Of a stretch of DNA of 64,000 bases, positions 17,118-26,376 are shown piece after piece (position 1 is the stretch's first letter; each line of letters begins with the position of its first letter). Source of the stretch: Ruegeria denitrificans (lineage in GTDB: Bacteria; Pseudomonadota; Alphaproteobacteria; Rhodobacterales; Rhodobacteraceae); contig NZ_CYUD01000010.1 of assembly GCF_001458295.1 (NCBI RefSeq), positions 1 to 64,000 of the forward strand, in the 5' to 3' direction. Under the pieces are notes generated by a model that ran no database searches, had not been told where the DNA came from, and was given only the letters and a program-made list of their open reading frames with translations. Made by a program: the position numbers and the translations under genes.

Positions 17118-18096
17118 GGACCCCCTCCTTCCCGGTCAGCAGACCGATCAGCCCCCCGCGCCCGAACAGCACGATGCACAACAGGACCACACCCAGATAG
17201 ACATGCCAGAAATCGGTAAGCTCACCCAAGAAGTGTTCCAGCGCCACAAAGACGCAGGCCCCGATCACAGGTCCCATCAAGCGCCCAACCCCACCGATGA
17301 TGATCAGGACGATCAACTCACCTGACAATTGCCAACTGAACATTGTGGGTGAGACAAAGCGGTTCAGGTCTGCAAAGAGCGCGCCCGCCAGCCCGGTAAT
17401 TGCGCCTGACAGGACAAAGGCCAGCAGCTTCAATCGCATCGGATTCAAGCCTACGGTCTCGACCCGAGTGGGCGTCTGGCGCGCGGCATTCAAAGCCAAT
17501 CCGAAGGGTGAGGCCTGAAGGCGGGCGAACAGAAACAGCACCACGCAAAGCAGCGTGAAACAGATGCCATAGAACTGGATCGGCGCCAGTGTGTTCAGGC
17601 CGGGGAAATCGTTGCGGACATAGATCGACAGTCCATCCTCGCCCCCATATTGGGCCCAGGAAATCGCAAAGTAGAAAAACATCTGCCCGAAGGCGAGCGT
17701 GATCATGATGAAATACACCCCGGAGGTGCGCAGCGACAGCAGCCCGATAAAGAACGCCACCAAACCGGAAAGGATCATAGCCACCAACCAGATCACCGGC
17801 ATGGACTTGGTTCCATCAGTGCTGAACGGCCCCAGATCAAGCGCCGTGTAGGTCTGCGCGTGATAGGCAAGGATGCCCATCGCGTACCCTCCGATCCCAA
17901 AGAACACGGCATGGCCAAAGCTGACCATGCCACCGATCCCAAGGATGATGTTCAACCCCACCGCCGCCAACGCAAGGATCACCGCACGCGTCACCAGCGT
18001 GATCGTAAAGGGCTGATCCGCCACAACGGCCCAAAGCGGCAGCGCCAGCAGACCCGCGATCATCAGCGCGTTGAAGTATTTTTCGTTCAACCTCAT
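17110..18096 (-). CDS. livM: LIV-type ABC transporter permease (LivM type)
   Basis: This 328-residue protein has about ten transmembrane helices and the family's LNIILGIGGMVSFGHAVFFGIGGYA region near residue 45, plus FGLALNAARQTPTRVETVGLN in the cytoplasmic coupling loop. It ends with GKEGVHV. It overlaps livH by 4 bases and livG by 8 bases. It forms the translocation pore together with LivH. Confidence 0.93.
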   Translation of the reverse strand: MRLNEKYFNALMIAGLLALPLWAVVADQPFTITLVTRAVILALAAVGLNIILGIGGMVSFGHAVFFGIGGYAMGILAYHAQTYTALDLGPFSTDGTKSMPVIWLVAMILSGLVAFFIGLLSLRTSGVYFIMITLAFGQMFFYFAISWAQYGGEDGLSIYVRNDFPGLNTLAPIQFYGICFTLLCVVLFLFARLQASPFGLALNAARQTPTRVETVGLNPMRLKLLAFVLSGAITGLAGALFADLNRFVSPTMFSWQLSGELIVLIIIGGVGRLMGPVIGACVFVALEHFLGELTDFWHVYLGVVLLCIVLFGRGGLIGLLTGKEGVHV

Positions 18097-19013
18097 GCAC
18101 GCGCTCCGAACAGACCGGTGGGCCGCCAGATCAGCACCAGCCCCATCAGCACATAAATCCCCATCGAGGCCAGCGCCGAGCCGCTTTTCTGCGCCGCGCC
18201 ATTGTCCATGAACAGCTTGAACAGTTCGGGCAAGAACACTCCGCCCAGCGTGTCGGTCAGCCCGACCAGCAGCGCGCCGATAAAGGCCCCACGAACCGAA
18301 CCGATGCCGCCGATGACGATGACCACAAAGGCCAGAATCAACACCGGCTCGCCCATCCCGACTTGAACCGACTGGATCGCGCCGACCAGGGCACCTGCCA
18401 GCCCGGCAAGTGCCGCGCCCAGCGCAAAGACAAGCGTGTAGAGTTTCGAGATATCGACGCCCAGTGCCGCGATCATCTCGCGATCATTTTCCCCGGCGCG
18501 GATCTGGATGCCCAGACGGGTACGCTCAATCAGCGCCCAAAGCCCTACGGCCACAGCCAACCCGATGCCGATCAGGGTCAGGCGATACAGCGGGTATTCG
18601 ATTCCGCCCGGCAATGTGACAGGACCTGACAGCGCGTCGGGGATATCCAGAAACAACGGGAAAGAGCCAAAGACCCAGCGTGTTCCTTCAGAAAAAATCA
18701 GGATCAGCGCAAACGTGGCCAGCACCTGATCCAGATGCGGTGCGTTATACAATCGTCGGATCACCACCATCTCGACAATTGCTCCGGCCAGTGCAGCGGC
18801 GGCCAGGGCGGCAACCAGCGCCAGCAGGAAAGATCCTGTAACTCCTGCCACAGCAGCGGCCGCAAACGCCCCCACCATATAAAGGGACCCGTGCGCCAGA
18901 TTAATCAGGCCCATCACGCCGAAAATCAGCGTCAGGCCAGCCGCCATCAGGAACAGCATCACACCGAACTGCAGCCCGTTGAGGATCTGCTCGATAATCA
19001 GGATCGAGGACAT
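18093..19013 (-). CDS. livH: LIV-type ABC transporter permease (LivH type)
   Basis: This 306-residue protein has about eight transmembrane helices. The N-terminal QILNGLQFGVMLFLMAAGLTLIFGVMGLINLAHG is diagnostic of LivH, and the coupling loop reads RAGENDREMIAALGVD. It is separated from the binding-protein gene by 52 bases that hold a hairpin. Confidence 0.93.
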   Translation of the reverse strand: MSSILIIEQILNGLQFGVMLFLMAAGLTLIFGVMGLINLAHGSLYMVGAFAAAAVAGVTGSFLLALVAALAAAALAGAIVEMVVIRRLYNAPHLDQVLATFALILIFSEGTRWVFGSFPLFLDIPDALSGPVTLPGGIEYPLYRLTLIGIGLAVAVGLWALIERTRLGIQIRAGENDREMIAALGVDISKLYTLVFALGAALAGLAGALVGAIQSVQVGMGEPVLILAFVVIVIGGIGSVRGAFIGALLVGLTDTLGGVFLPELFKLFMDNGAAQKSGSALASMGIYVLMGLVLIWRPTGLFGARA

Positions 19014-19027
19014 GGAAACTCCGGTGG

Positions 19028-19058
19028 TCTGCCCGCCCCGTAATCAGGGGCAGGCAGA
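19028..19058 (-). terminator. Stem-loop between livK-type gene and livH
   Basis: Bases 19028-19039 pair with 19047-19058 (11 of 12 positions) around a 7-base loop. It lies directly after the substrate-binding protein gene. Such stems usually protect or attenuate the message so that the binding protein is made in excess over the permease. Confidence 0.55.
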
Positions 19059-19065
19059 AGGTCAG

Positions 19066-20196
19066 TTACATTTTGCACTCGGCCGCGTAGGCGTCAGAGT
19101 GGTTTTCCAGCGCAACGCCGAGGATCTTGTTGGTGAATACGTCACCTTCCTTGATCACTTCGCGTGCATAAATGGTTTGAACCGGATGATGGTTCGGGCC
19201 AAAGCTGAAATCGCCGCGGGTGCTTTCAAACTCAGCCGCCCGCAGCGCCTCGCGGAAGGCATCAGCATCGGACGGGTCGGCCTTGTCCAGCGCTGACAGA
19301 AACAGGTTGGCGGTGTCAAACCCCTGGCTGGCATAAAGCGAAGGCAAACGTCCGTATTCCGCCTGGAAGCTTTCGACAAACGCCGCGTTGGTCGGATTGT
19401 CGATATCCTTGTTCCACTGCGAGGTGTTCACCACACCCAGCGCCGCATCGCCAACTGCCTGCAGGATACCCTGATCAAAGCTGAAGGCCGGGCCAACCAC
19501 GGGCAGGTCAATGCCGCTGTCGGCATATTGCTTGAGGAAGGAAATCCCCATGCCGCCCGGCAGGAAGAAAAAGACACTATCCGCATCACTGGCGCGGATC
19601 TGGGCAATCTCGGCAGCATAGTCGGTCTGTCCCAGCTCGGTGTAGATCTCACCGGCCAGATCGCCTTCGAAGAACCGCTTATATCCGGTCAAGGCATCCA
19701 CACCCGCCGGATAGTTCGGGGCCAGGATAAAGCTGTTCTTGTAACCCGTACCATTGGCATAGGCCCCGGCAGCTTCATGCAGGTTATCATTCTGCCAGGC
19801 AACGTTGAAATAGTTCTGGTGGCAACCTTTGCCGGCCAGAGGCGATGGGCCCGCATTCGGCGACAGGTAGATCACGTTCTGATTCACCGCCGCTGGCACC
19901 ACGGCCATGGCAAGGTTGGACCAGATGATGCCGGTCATCACGTCAACCCGCTCGGACTGGATCATCTTGTCGGACAGCTGCACAGCGATGTCGGGTTTGC
20001 GCTGATCATCTTCGATCACAACCTCAATGTCGTCGCGGCCTGATTGCGCAATGGCCAGCATGAACCCGTCCCGCACGTCGATGCCCAAACCGGCGCCACC
20101 GCCGGACAGCGTTGTGATCATCCCGACCTTGACTTCGGCCAGCGCGCCAGTGGAGCACAGAGCGGATACCGCAGCGGCCGCTAGAAACTTTTTCAT
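19066..20196 (-). CDS. livK: LIV-type ABC transporter substrate-binding protein
   Basis: This 376-residue protein has a signal peptide (MKKFLAAAAVSALCSTGALA) followed by VKVGMITTLSGGGAGLG, the normal first strand of the LIV-binding fold. The start is set at 20196 because GGGAG lies 6 bases upstream; the in-frame ATG at 20202 abuts the ribosome site. It is first in the operon. The ligand is unknown; the downstream thioesterase and RidA relic favour an aromatic acid over a branched-chain amino acid. Confidence 0.9.
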   Translation of the reverse strand: MKKFLAAAAVSALCSTGALAEVKVGMITTLSGGGAGLGIDVRDGFMLAIAQSGRDDIEVVIEDDQRKPDIAVQLSDKMIQSERVDVMTGIIWSNLAMAVVPAAVNQNVIYLSPNAGPSPLAGKGCHQNYFNVAWQNDNLHEAAGAYANGTGYKNSFILAPNYPAGVDALTGYKRFFEGDLAGEIYTELGQTDYAAEIAQIRASDADSVFFFLPGGMGISFLKQYADSGIDLPVVGPAFSFDQGILQAVGDAALGVVNTSQWNKDIDNPTNAAFVESFQAEYGRLPSLYASQGFDTANLFLSALDKADPSDADAFREALRAAEFESTRGDFSFGPNHHPVQTIYAREVIKEGDVFTNKILGVALENHSDAYAAECKM

Positions 20197-20202
20197 CTTC
20201 AT

Positions 20203-20833
20203 CTCCCTTCGTTGGTAATTCGAACGCACCTCTTTCCGGTCTTCCCCGCGTTCATTCTATGCCCCTGACAGGGCGTTCTTTTTTAGTATTCCGCTATTCA
20301 GACCGATCCCGCCCCATTCGTCGAGAGGAATTTCCACCTGAACCGCTGAAATTTCTTGTAAGACCGTGCATGACCAACCGGCCAATGTCGCTGGCTACAG
20401 TCTCGGTCCCGTCCCCGTTCAAACCCTGCTTTGCGCAGCTTTTGACTAAACCATCAGTGCTTGCGGGCGGTGTTTTTGTAATTCTCGATACTCACGTTCA
20501 TGTCGTGGAAAGGTTTGTTCCAATTCGGTCGCTACAGTTCCGAACTGCAAACATTGCCAGACTCAGGTGAACATAACTTGCGGCGTTGGGCTTTCTGCTT
20601 GAGTCTGAGGTGTAGTCCAGCAAGGCCTTGTCATCGTATCCTCTTGGCCTTTTCGAAGTCACGCTGAGTCTGCTTGAAGACATCGCCAACCGCGACCTGA
20701 TGACCTGCACCAATGCGCAGGTCCGCTAAATATCTCGAACAAAGGCCAGAACTGCGTTACAGCACCGGGACGCGCGGGAGACTGCAAATTTCCACGTCAT
20801 CGCGGACAGCATCGCTCGGCAGAATGCTAACCC
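20203..20833. other. 630-base region with no intact gene, possible gene remnant
   Basis: No frame here looks like a whole gene. A small hairpin with a TTCTTTTTT run (20261-20284) points away from the livK-type gene and has no obvious upstream gene. On the plus strand, bases 20616-20729 encode a short protein-like tail (PLGLFEVTLSLLEDIANRDL then a stop) with no start, which may be the end of a decayed gene. The promoter of the transporter operon must also lie here. Confidence 0.4.
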
Positions 20834-21559
20834 TCAGAAGGTCGGCGCGATCATGGTGGCGTAGTTATCGGCCAACGCATCCGCATCTGTGCGGTTGAAT
20901 TTGACCGAGGGCAACGCCTGCATGTCGATCAATGCTGCGTTGTCGAACAGTTTCGCCAGATCGACGATCAGGTTGACCTCTTGCTTTCCATCCGCCAGAG
21001 CCTCTGCCGGAATTGAAAATTCAACCTCGCGCGCGTTCTCGGAAAACCCAACGTGATAGACCAGAGGGGACACGTCCTCACCCACTTGCAGCGCCCCTTC
21101 GAACACGACGAATTTATAACCGACTTCCCAATTCCAGGCCATCTGGCTGTTAGGATCCAGATCCCCGCGCGCTTCAATCGAGGTATTCGCCGCCGGGTCG
21201 ACACCGATCAGGAACCGCACGGTTTCAACCGATGGTAGCGGCACCTCAGGCAAGGTGATCGAATGTGCGCTGTCGGCATTGTCAAAGCGCAGCAAGTGAT
21301 AGCTGTCAGGTTCGGCATAGGTTTCACCGCCATGCCCGAAAGACAGGTTGCTTAGGTAGAACCTGAAGTCGCGAACCCTGAACTGACCCTGCCCGCCTGG
21401 ATTTTCATAGATGAATTGATCATAAATCAGGGGCTCATCCCCCATCTGAGCGTGGAATGTCAGCGTGATCGGCGTGGCTTTGTTTTGCCCCGAGTTCAGA
21501 ACAAACCACCCCGCGATCAGGGCCACAAAGGCTGAAATTACAATGATCGGACGCATCAC
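20834..21559 (-). CDS. MbnP-like periplasmic protein
   Basis: This 241-residue protein has an N-terminal hydrophobic signal or anchor (residues 4-22). The layout ITLTFHAQMGDEPL, RVRDFRFYLSNLSF, HLLRFDN, VRFLIGVD, and MAWNWEVGYKF followed by HVGF matches the MbnP family as I know it. In methanotrophs MbnP binds copper and has a tryptophan oxidised to kynurenine by the di-heme partner MbnH; Trp142 and Trp144 are the candidates here. Its start overlaps the stop of the MbnH-like gene by 4 bases, which strongly supports a functional pair. The window has no methanobactin biosynthesis genes. Confidence 0.75.
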   Translation of the reverse strand: MMRPIIVISAFVALIAGWFVLNSGQNKATPITLTFHAQMGDEPLIYDQFIYENPGGQGQFRVRDFRFYLSNLSFGHGGETYAEPDSYHLLRFDNADSAHSITLPEVPLPSVETVRFLIGVDPAANTSIEARGDLDPNSQMAWNWEVGYKFVVFEGALQVGEDVSPLVYHVGFSENAREVEFSIPAEALADGKQEVNLIVDLAKLFDNAALIDMQALPSVKFNRTDADALADNYATMIAPTF

Positions 21560-22674
21560 GACCCTCCCTCGATCGGGTTGGAAAACTGCGGGTTGGTCAG
21601 AAACGCCTCATCCGTCAGAGTGTCGAGAAAGGCGATGATGGCTTGGATTTCATCTGGCGTCATGCGCAGACCCACTGTGCCCTGCCCAGCCTCGGGTGCG
21701 TTGTCGGCTTCAAGGATCAACGGGCTGAGCGTATCGCTGACCACGATACCATCGTTGTAGTGGTCCATCACGTCCTCCAGCGTGTCGAACCGACCGTCAT
21801 GCATGTAGGGAGCTGTGACGGCGATGTTGCGCAGGGTCGGAACCTTGAAAAACCCCTTATGCGCCGGGTTGCCCGTCACCGCCATCAGACCATCAGGCAT
21901 GGTTTCATCCGAATCCAGCCCGTTGTTGGAAAACCCGTCCAGCGCATCGCGAAACCCCGAGGTCAGAAACTGACTGTGGCAATCGATGCAATTGCCGCCC
22001 CGCAGGGACACCTTGGTATCGGGATGCGCCATGAACAGCTTGCGCCCGTGTTCTTCCTGCGCAGTCAACCGGACCTCGCCCCGCAGGTACTGATCGTACT
22101 TCGAGTTTGATGAGATCAAAAGCCGCATAAAAGTCGCCAGCGCCTTGGCTGTATTTTCGGGCGTGACCGAGCCATAGGCCTGGCGAAACATCTTGCGATA
22201 AGACCCCGAGACCCGAAGCTCCTCCATCAGAGCGTCGATATCCTGCCCCATCTCCTCTGGATGCTGAATCGGCATCAATGCCTGTTCCTCCAGCGAGGTC
22301 GCGCGGCCGTCCCAGAAAAACCTCTCCTGCCCCCATAACAGATTGGCGAGACTCATCGAGCTAAAATCCAGCTCTCCACCTGACAATGTCGGCGATTTTG
22401 CCAGTCCATCGGTGAACGCCAACTCCTGCACGTGGCAGGTGGCGCAGGATACCTCATTGTTGCCTGACAGGATGGGGTCATAGAACAGGTGCCGGCCCAG
22501 GGTGAACGCCTCTTGCGTCATCGCGTTGTCGGGCGGAACTGCAAACCGTCCGAACACAAAGGGTGCCGAAAAATCGGCAATTGGCGTCGCTGTCGGGCCG
22601 CGTACGCGATCCCAGACCACCCAACCGGCCGCCGCAACCCCAGCGGCAGCCAGAATCAACACAACCCAACGCAT
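21556..22674 (-). CDS. Di-heme cytochrome c peroxidase family enzyme (MbnH/MauG-like)
   Basis: This 372-residue protein has an N-terminal signal or anchor and two heme c sites, CATCH (in VSCATCHVQELAF) and CIDCH (in NCIDCHSQF). The middle APYMHDGRFDTLEDVMDHY motif is the normal segment near the second heme. The start at 22674 has GGGGGGTGGA directly upstream; the TTG at 22686 is less likely. Immediate linkage to an MbnP-like gene favours a protein-modifying MbnH role over plain peroxide removal. It is in a three-gene minus-strand operon after the beta-propeller gene. Confidence 0.85.
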   Translation of the reverse strand: MRWVVLILAAAGVAAAGWVVWDRVRGPTATPIADFSAPFVFGRFAVPPDNAMTQEAFTLGRHLFYDPILSGNNEVSCATCHVQELAFTDGLAKSPTLSGGELDFSSMSLANLLWGQERFFWDGRATSLEEQALMPIQHPEEMGQDIDALMEELRVSGSYRKMFRQAYGSVTPENTAKALATFMRLLISSNSKYDQYLRGEVRLTAQEEHGRKLFMAHPDTKVSLRGGNCIDCHSQFLTSGFRDALDGFSNNGLDSDETMPDGLMAVTGNPAHKGFFKVPTLRNIAVTAPYMHDGRFDTLEDVMDHYNDGIVVSDTLSPLILEADNAPEAGQGTVGLRMTPDEIQAIIAFLDTLTDEAFLTNPQFSNPIEGGS

Positions 22675-22692
22675 TCCACCCCCCAAAGACCG

Positions 22693-23991
22693 TCAGTGGT
22701 GGTGAACAAACCCCGAGCCAAACAGCCCTTCGAGGTTATCCACCCCCTTGTTGTAGCGCTCTTTAAAGTCGATCGTAGCCAGACGTTCGCCGGTTTCCAG
22801 ATCGTGAACCGAGATCGTGTGGCTGGCCAGATCGGCGATGAAATCCACATCGGTCGGGTCGTCGTCAGCACCGTTGCCCAGATTCAGCAGGTTGTTCTGA
22901 ACGGCGATCAGATCGCGCCCCGAGGCCGAGGTGTAAAAGATCATATGATGGGCCCCCGGATCGGCGACGATATCCGGCCCGCTGGACACCAGTTCCGGCA
23001 GCGCAGCCAATTCATAGCGTTTCACCACACCCGGCAGGGCATGCGATATGAACAGCTCATCCTCGGTGCCGTAAAATTCCAGCGGCACGGCGGTTTCATT
23101 GGCGACACCGCTATAGATCACTTCGGCCTCGCCAAAGGTCTTAGAGCTTGCGTCGTAGGGCACTTTCCATGTCTCGAACCCGAACATTGTATTGGCTAGA
23201 ATGGCCGGTTCGATATCAGGATGCATGCCGGGACGAGCAAACAAAACCTCAACCGGAGAGGATGGGAAGTTCAGCGGCTTTTCCTTTTCGACCAAGATGT
23301 TTTCGATGGGCTCCAGGTCATTCAGATCAATGATCGTCAGCATATTACCAACACCAGTGGCCAGATCCGGATGCACAGTCGAAGTCACGACCATACGGTC
23401 CTCAAAGGCCGAGATACCATGCGGGTACATAATAAAGGGCGCACCTTCACTCACCTGACTTTTGCGCGCTTCGATCACTTTGACGACCTCATTTGTCTGT
23501 GGATCGAAAACACCAACCGAGCCGCCATCATCGCCGCCGGTTCCACCCATGAAGGTTACGAACATGTATTCCTGACCGTTCGAATTGGCCCACATGATGT
23601 CTTCACCGACCATCTGCCCTTGCGTGTCCAGACAGGTGAAGCCCGATATTACTGGCGCACCACCCGCGTCACGAGCCAGGCCGACCTCGGCCAAGCTGCA
23701 CGAAGGATCAAGACCCGTAGCGTAAAGCCGACCATTCGGGCTGTAATACAGATGGTGCAGAGGATGCTCTATATCAGGCTGTTCTACTTCGCTGAGAATC
23801 TCTCCGAACTGATCCGATTCCGGGTCCAGTTCGACGATCGCGATGCTGTGTTTTGTATCCAGGGTCGGCAGTCCGCGCAGCAGAACCATGCCCTGGCTTT
23901 CTTCACGCTCCTGCGACAATGCCGGAGACAGACCTGTCAATGCCAGGCCCGCACCGATCAGAACACCGCGCGAAATATGATTGAATTTCAT
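22693..23991 (-). CDS. Secreted beta-propeller protein
   Basis: This 432-residue protein has a signal peptide ending around residue 26 (ALSQ). The rest is made of repeated blades of the type HHLYYSPNGRLYATGLDP, YPHGISAFEDRMVVTST and TISVHDLETGERLATIDF, as in YncE or SBP56-like seven-bladed propellers. The C-terminus ends GFVHHH, an unusual natural histidine triplet that could bind metal. It is the first gene of the operon with the MbnH-like and MbnP-like genes. SBP56/MtoX methanethiol oxidases are linked to MauG-type genes in some bacteria, but the key residues of that family are not obvious here, so I do not assign that function. Confidence 0.65.
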   Translation of the reverse strand: MKFNHISRGVLIGAGLALTGLSPALSQEREESQGMVLLRGLPTLDTKHSIAIVELDPESDQFGEILSEVEQPDIEHPLHHLYYSPNGRLYATGLDPSCSLAEVGLARDAGGAPVISGFTCLDTQGQMVGEDIMWANSNGQEYMFVTFMGGTGGDDGGSVGVFDPQTNEVVKVIEARKSQVSEGAPFIMYPHGISAFEDRMVVTSTVHPDLATGVGNMLTIIDLNDLEPIENILVEKEKPLNFPSSPVEVLFARPGMHPDIEPAILANTMFGFETWKVPYDASSKTFGEAEVIYSGVANETAVPLEFYGTEDELFISHALPGVVKRYELAALPELVSSGPDIVADPGAHHMIFYTSASGRDLIAVQNNLLNLGNGADDDPTDVDFIADLASHTISVHDLETGERLATIDFKERYNKGVDNLEGLFGSGFVHHH

Positions 23992-24170
23992 GACTTCCCC
24001 CCTTGTGATGAAATTTCGATATATTTCTTAATGAGATGCGATTTGCATAAAGTCATACCATATCCCGGGAATTGCACCAAATTTGCACGAACCTCGAAAG
24101 ATGGGTTGCCGATCGCAATCAACATCGCTGGTTTTGTCGACTGTCAAAGCGCTAGAAGCGATCCGCGTGG

Positions 24171-25274
24171 TCAAACTTTTAGATCACCAACGGATGTCAC
24201 TCCGATCTGCGCCATCGTTATGCTGAACTCATCACTTAACACACCCCAAAGCTGCTGCAGGCCCGTCTCACCCGCGGCAGCCATGGCGAATTGCAGGATA
24301 CGCCCATAGAACACAAAATCGGCGCCTGCGGTCAGCGCCTTGATCGCATCTTCCCCGGACTGCAGCCCGCTGTCATAAAACAGTGGGTATTCGTCACCCA
24401 CTGCGACTCGTATCTCTCGCAGTGCTTCAATCGCCGCCGGGGCACTGTCCAGTTGACGTGCACCGTGGCTTGAGACCTGAAGGGCATCCACGCCTGCTGC
24501 TTTCGCAGTTCGCGCATCCTCGGGGTCCATCACGCCTTTGACGACCAGATTACCGCCCCATTGATCGCGCAGGCGGGCAAGCGTGTCCCAAGTCGCGCGG
24601 GCACGGCTCTCGGTTCGGTCGAATTCATACCCGTCCATCAGAAAATTCGCCATCTGAGGCTTGCCATGCGCCAGCGCGGTCAGAGACCATTTTGGATGCA
24701 GGGCGAAATCCACGAACTGGCGCGGGCCGATCCGGAATGGCATCTTGAACCCGTGGCGCAGTTCACGCGGGCGGCGTCCAACCTCGGGGACATCCACGGT
24801 CAGAACCAGTGTTTCGTAACCCGCAGCGCGGGCCCGCTCGACCAGCTTGAAGGTGCCCGAGCCGTCGCCACTGAAATAGAGCTGGAACCAAGCGTTCCCC
24901 TCGGCTTCGACAATGATCTCTTCCATCGAGGTCGACGCCACAGTGGACACGCCCAGCGGCACGGAATACCGCGCGGCCAGACGGGCCAACATCAGATCGG
25001 CACCGGGCGTGGACAGGTTGCACATACCCATCGGCGCGATGCCAAAAGGGCGCTGTGCGGATTGGCCGAACACCTCGGCCGCCAGAGACCGTTCACTGAC
25101 ATCCCGCAAAACGCGAGGGCGCAAGGTCATGGTGTCCAAAGCGGCGCGGTTGCGGGCGGCACCAGTCCCAAGCCCCGCCGTCCCGTCAATATAGTCGAAT
25201 ACCATCCACGGCAGACGCCGCCGCGCGATGCGGCGGGCGTCTTCGGCGCTGTGGATGGCGTTGCTTGGGATCAA
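24171..25274 (-). CDS. slcD: FMN-dependent alpha-hydroxy acid dehydrogenase, probable sulfolactate dehydrogenase
   Basis: This 367-residue protein belongs to the lactate/glycolate oxidase TIM-barrel family. Visible elements are PFGIAPMGMCNL, WFQLYFSGD, LVVKGVMDPEDA, the catalytic His270 in VSSHGARQLDSAPA, and FYDSGLQSGEDAIKAL for FMN phosphate. It overlaps comE by 4 bases at the end of the DHPS operon. There it would oxidise 3-sulfolactate to 3-sulfopyruvate, the role given to SlcD in Roseovarius nubinhibens. The name rests on context; lactate or mandelate activity cannot be excluded from sequence. Confidence 0.8.
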   Translation of the reverse strand: MIPSNAIHSAEDARRIARRRLPWMVFDYIDGTAGLGTGAARNRAALDTMTLRPRVLRDVSERSLAAEVFGQSAQRPFGIAPMGMCNLSTPGADLMLARLAARYSVPLGVSTVASTSMEEIIVEAEGNAWFQLYFSGDGSGTFKLVERARAAGYETLVLTVDVPEVGRRPRELRHGFKMPFRIGPRQFVDFALHPKWSLTALAHGKPQMANFLMDGYEFDRTESRARATWDTLARLRDQWGGNLVVKGVMDPEDARTAKAAGVDALQVSSHGARQLDSAPAAIEALREIRVAVGDEYPLFYDSGLQSGEDAIKALTAGADFVFYGRILQFAMAAAGETGLQQLWGVLSDEFSITMAQIGVTSVGDLKV

Positions 25275-25825
25275 GCCTGAACGGCCTTCATAAAGCGGTC
25301 ACGGATCACCACAGGATCCATGGTGATGACGGGCATCTTGGCATTACCGCTTTCGCATTTTGCAACGATGATAGTCATCTGCTTGGCATCCAGCGCCTCT
25401 TGCAGCACGCGGCCGGTGTCTTCGGCTTGGCATTCGATAACGCGGTCACATCCTGCAGCCTCGGCCATTTTCGCCAGAGAGGTTTTCTGCCCCGCATAAG
25501 TCGGCTGATCTCCGGTCGAACCATATGAACCGTTGTCGACGATCAGTAGGATGTAATTGTCAGCCACGTTGTTGGCGATGGTCGGCAAAGTGCCCAAATT
25601 GGTCAGGATCGAGCCATCCCCGTCGATGACAATCACCGGTTTTGGTTGCGACAATGCCAGCCCAAGACCGATGCTTGAGGCCAGTCCCATCGTGCCCAGC
25701 ATGTAGAAATTGGTGGGCTGATCGTCGATGGCGTGCAGTTCCTGACTGGGGATACCGATGTTGCAGACAACCAGTTGGTCGCGCAGGATCGGGGCGATTT
25801 CTTTCAGAATCTCAGAACGGATCAT
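25271..25825 (-). CDS. comE: Sulfopyruvate decarboxylase, beta subunit
   Basis: This 184-residue protein is the TPP-binding half of a decarboxylase. VIDGDGSILTNLGTLPTIA is the GDG...N TPP/magnesium motif and YMLGTMGLASSIGLGLAL is the usual segment before it. The start is set at 25825, overlapping the comD stop by 4 bases (ATGA); a longer frame to 25885 would run through comD. With ComD it decarboxylates sulfopyruvate to sulfoacetaldehyde. Confidence 0.9.
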   Translation of the reverse strand: MIRSEILKEIAPILRDQLVVCNIGIPSQELHAIDDQPTNFYMLGTMGLASSIGLGLALSQPKPVIVIDGDGSILTNLGTLPTIANNVADNYILLIVDNGSYGSTGDQPTYAGQKTSLAKMAEAAGCDRVIECQAEDTGRVLQEALDAKQMTIIVAKCESGNAKMPVITMDPVVIRDRFMKAVQA

Positions 25826-26328
25826 TGGTCGCCGTAGCCTCCCCAGAAATTGGCATCGGTCAGGATGGCGACCGGTTTGTTGCACATGAAGGTGTATTTC
25901 AGGATCGCATCCAGTTCTTCGACATCCGCCTGATGGTGGAAGTGGTAGGTCGGGATATTCATCTGTGCCAGCAGGGCCTTGGTATGCACCGCCATTTCCA
26001 CCTGACAGGCAACGGGTTCGCGCAGCTCACCACGATACGAGATCAGCATGGGCAGCGGCATGCGATAGAACTGGATCAACGTTGCCAGAGTGTTGATGGT
26101 CACGCCAATCGCCGTGTTTTGCATGATGATGGCCGGACGCTTGCCACCCATCCACGCGCCCGCGCACAGGCCCATCCCTTCGTCTTCTTTGTTCGACGGG
26201 ATGTGGAAAATCTCGTCTCGTGCGTCTATCTCCTCGATCACGCCAGCAAGCTGTTTACACGGGACGGTGGTTACGAACGAAATATCATTCGCGACCAGAT
26301 CGTCGGTGATCTTCTTGTCTATGTTCAT
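25822..26328 (-). CDS. comD: Sulfopyruvate decarboxylase, alpha subunit
   Basis: This 168-residue protein is the pyrimidine-binding half of the TPP decarboxylase. The IPSNKEDEGMGLCAGAWMGGKRP region provides the conserved glutamate that activates TPP, and VTTVPCKQL near the start is typical of ComD. Split alpha and beta genes with a 4-base overlap match the ComDE arrangement of sulfonate-degrading Rhodobacterales. Confidence 0.9.
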   Translation of the reverse strand: MNIDKKITDDLVANDISFVTTVPCKQLAGVIEEIDARDEIFHIPSNKEDEGMGLCAGAWMGGKRPAIIMQNTAIGVTINTLATLIQFYRMPLPMLISYRGELREPVACQVEMAVHTKALLAQMNIPTYHFHHQADVEELDAILKYTFMCNKPVAILTDANFWGGYGDQ

Positions 26329-26376
26329 TTCCGGTTTGTCAGTCCTGTTTGGGCGCCCCGGGGCGCGATTGATGGT

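Noticed and set aside
22693..23991. Methanethiol oxidase (SBP56/MtoX) for the beta-propeller protein
   Set aside because: The MauG-type neighbour is suggestive, but the characteristic cysteine-containing N-terminal segment of SBP56 is not visible.
23221..24309. Long plus-strand frame across the beta-propeller gene and its promoter
   Set aside because: The opposite strand encodes a signal peptide and propeller blades; the plus-strand product is basic, motif-free and crosses the promoter region.
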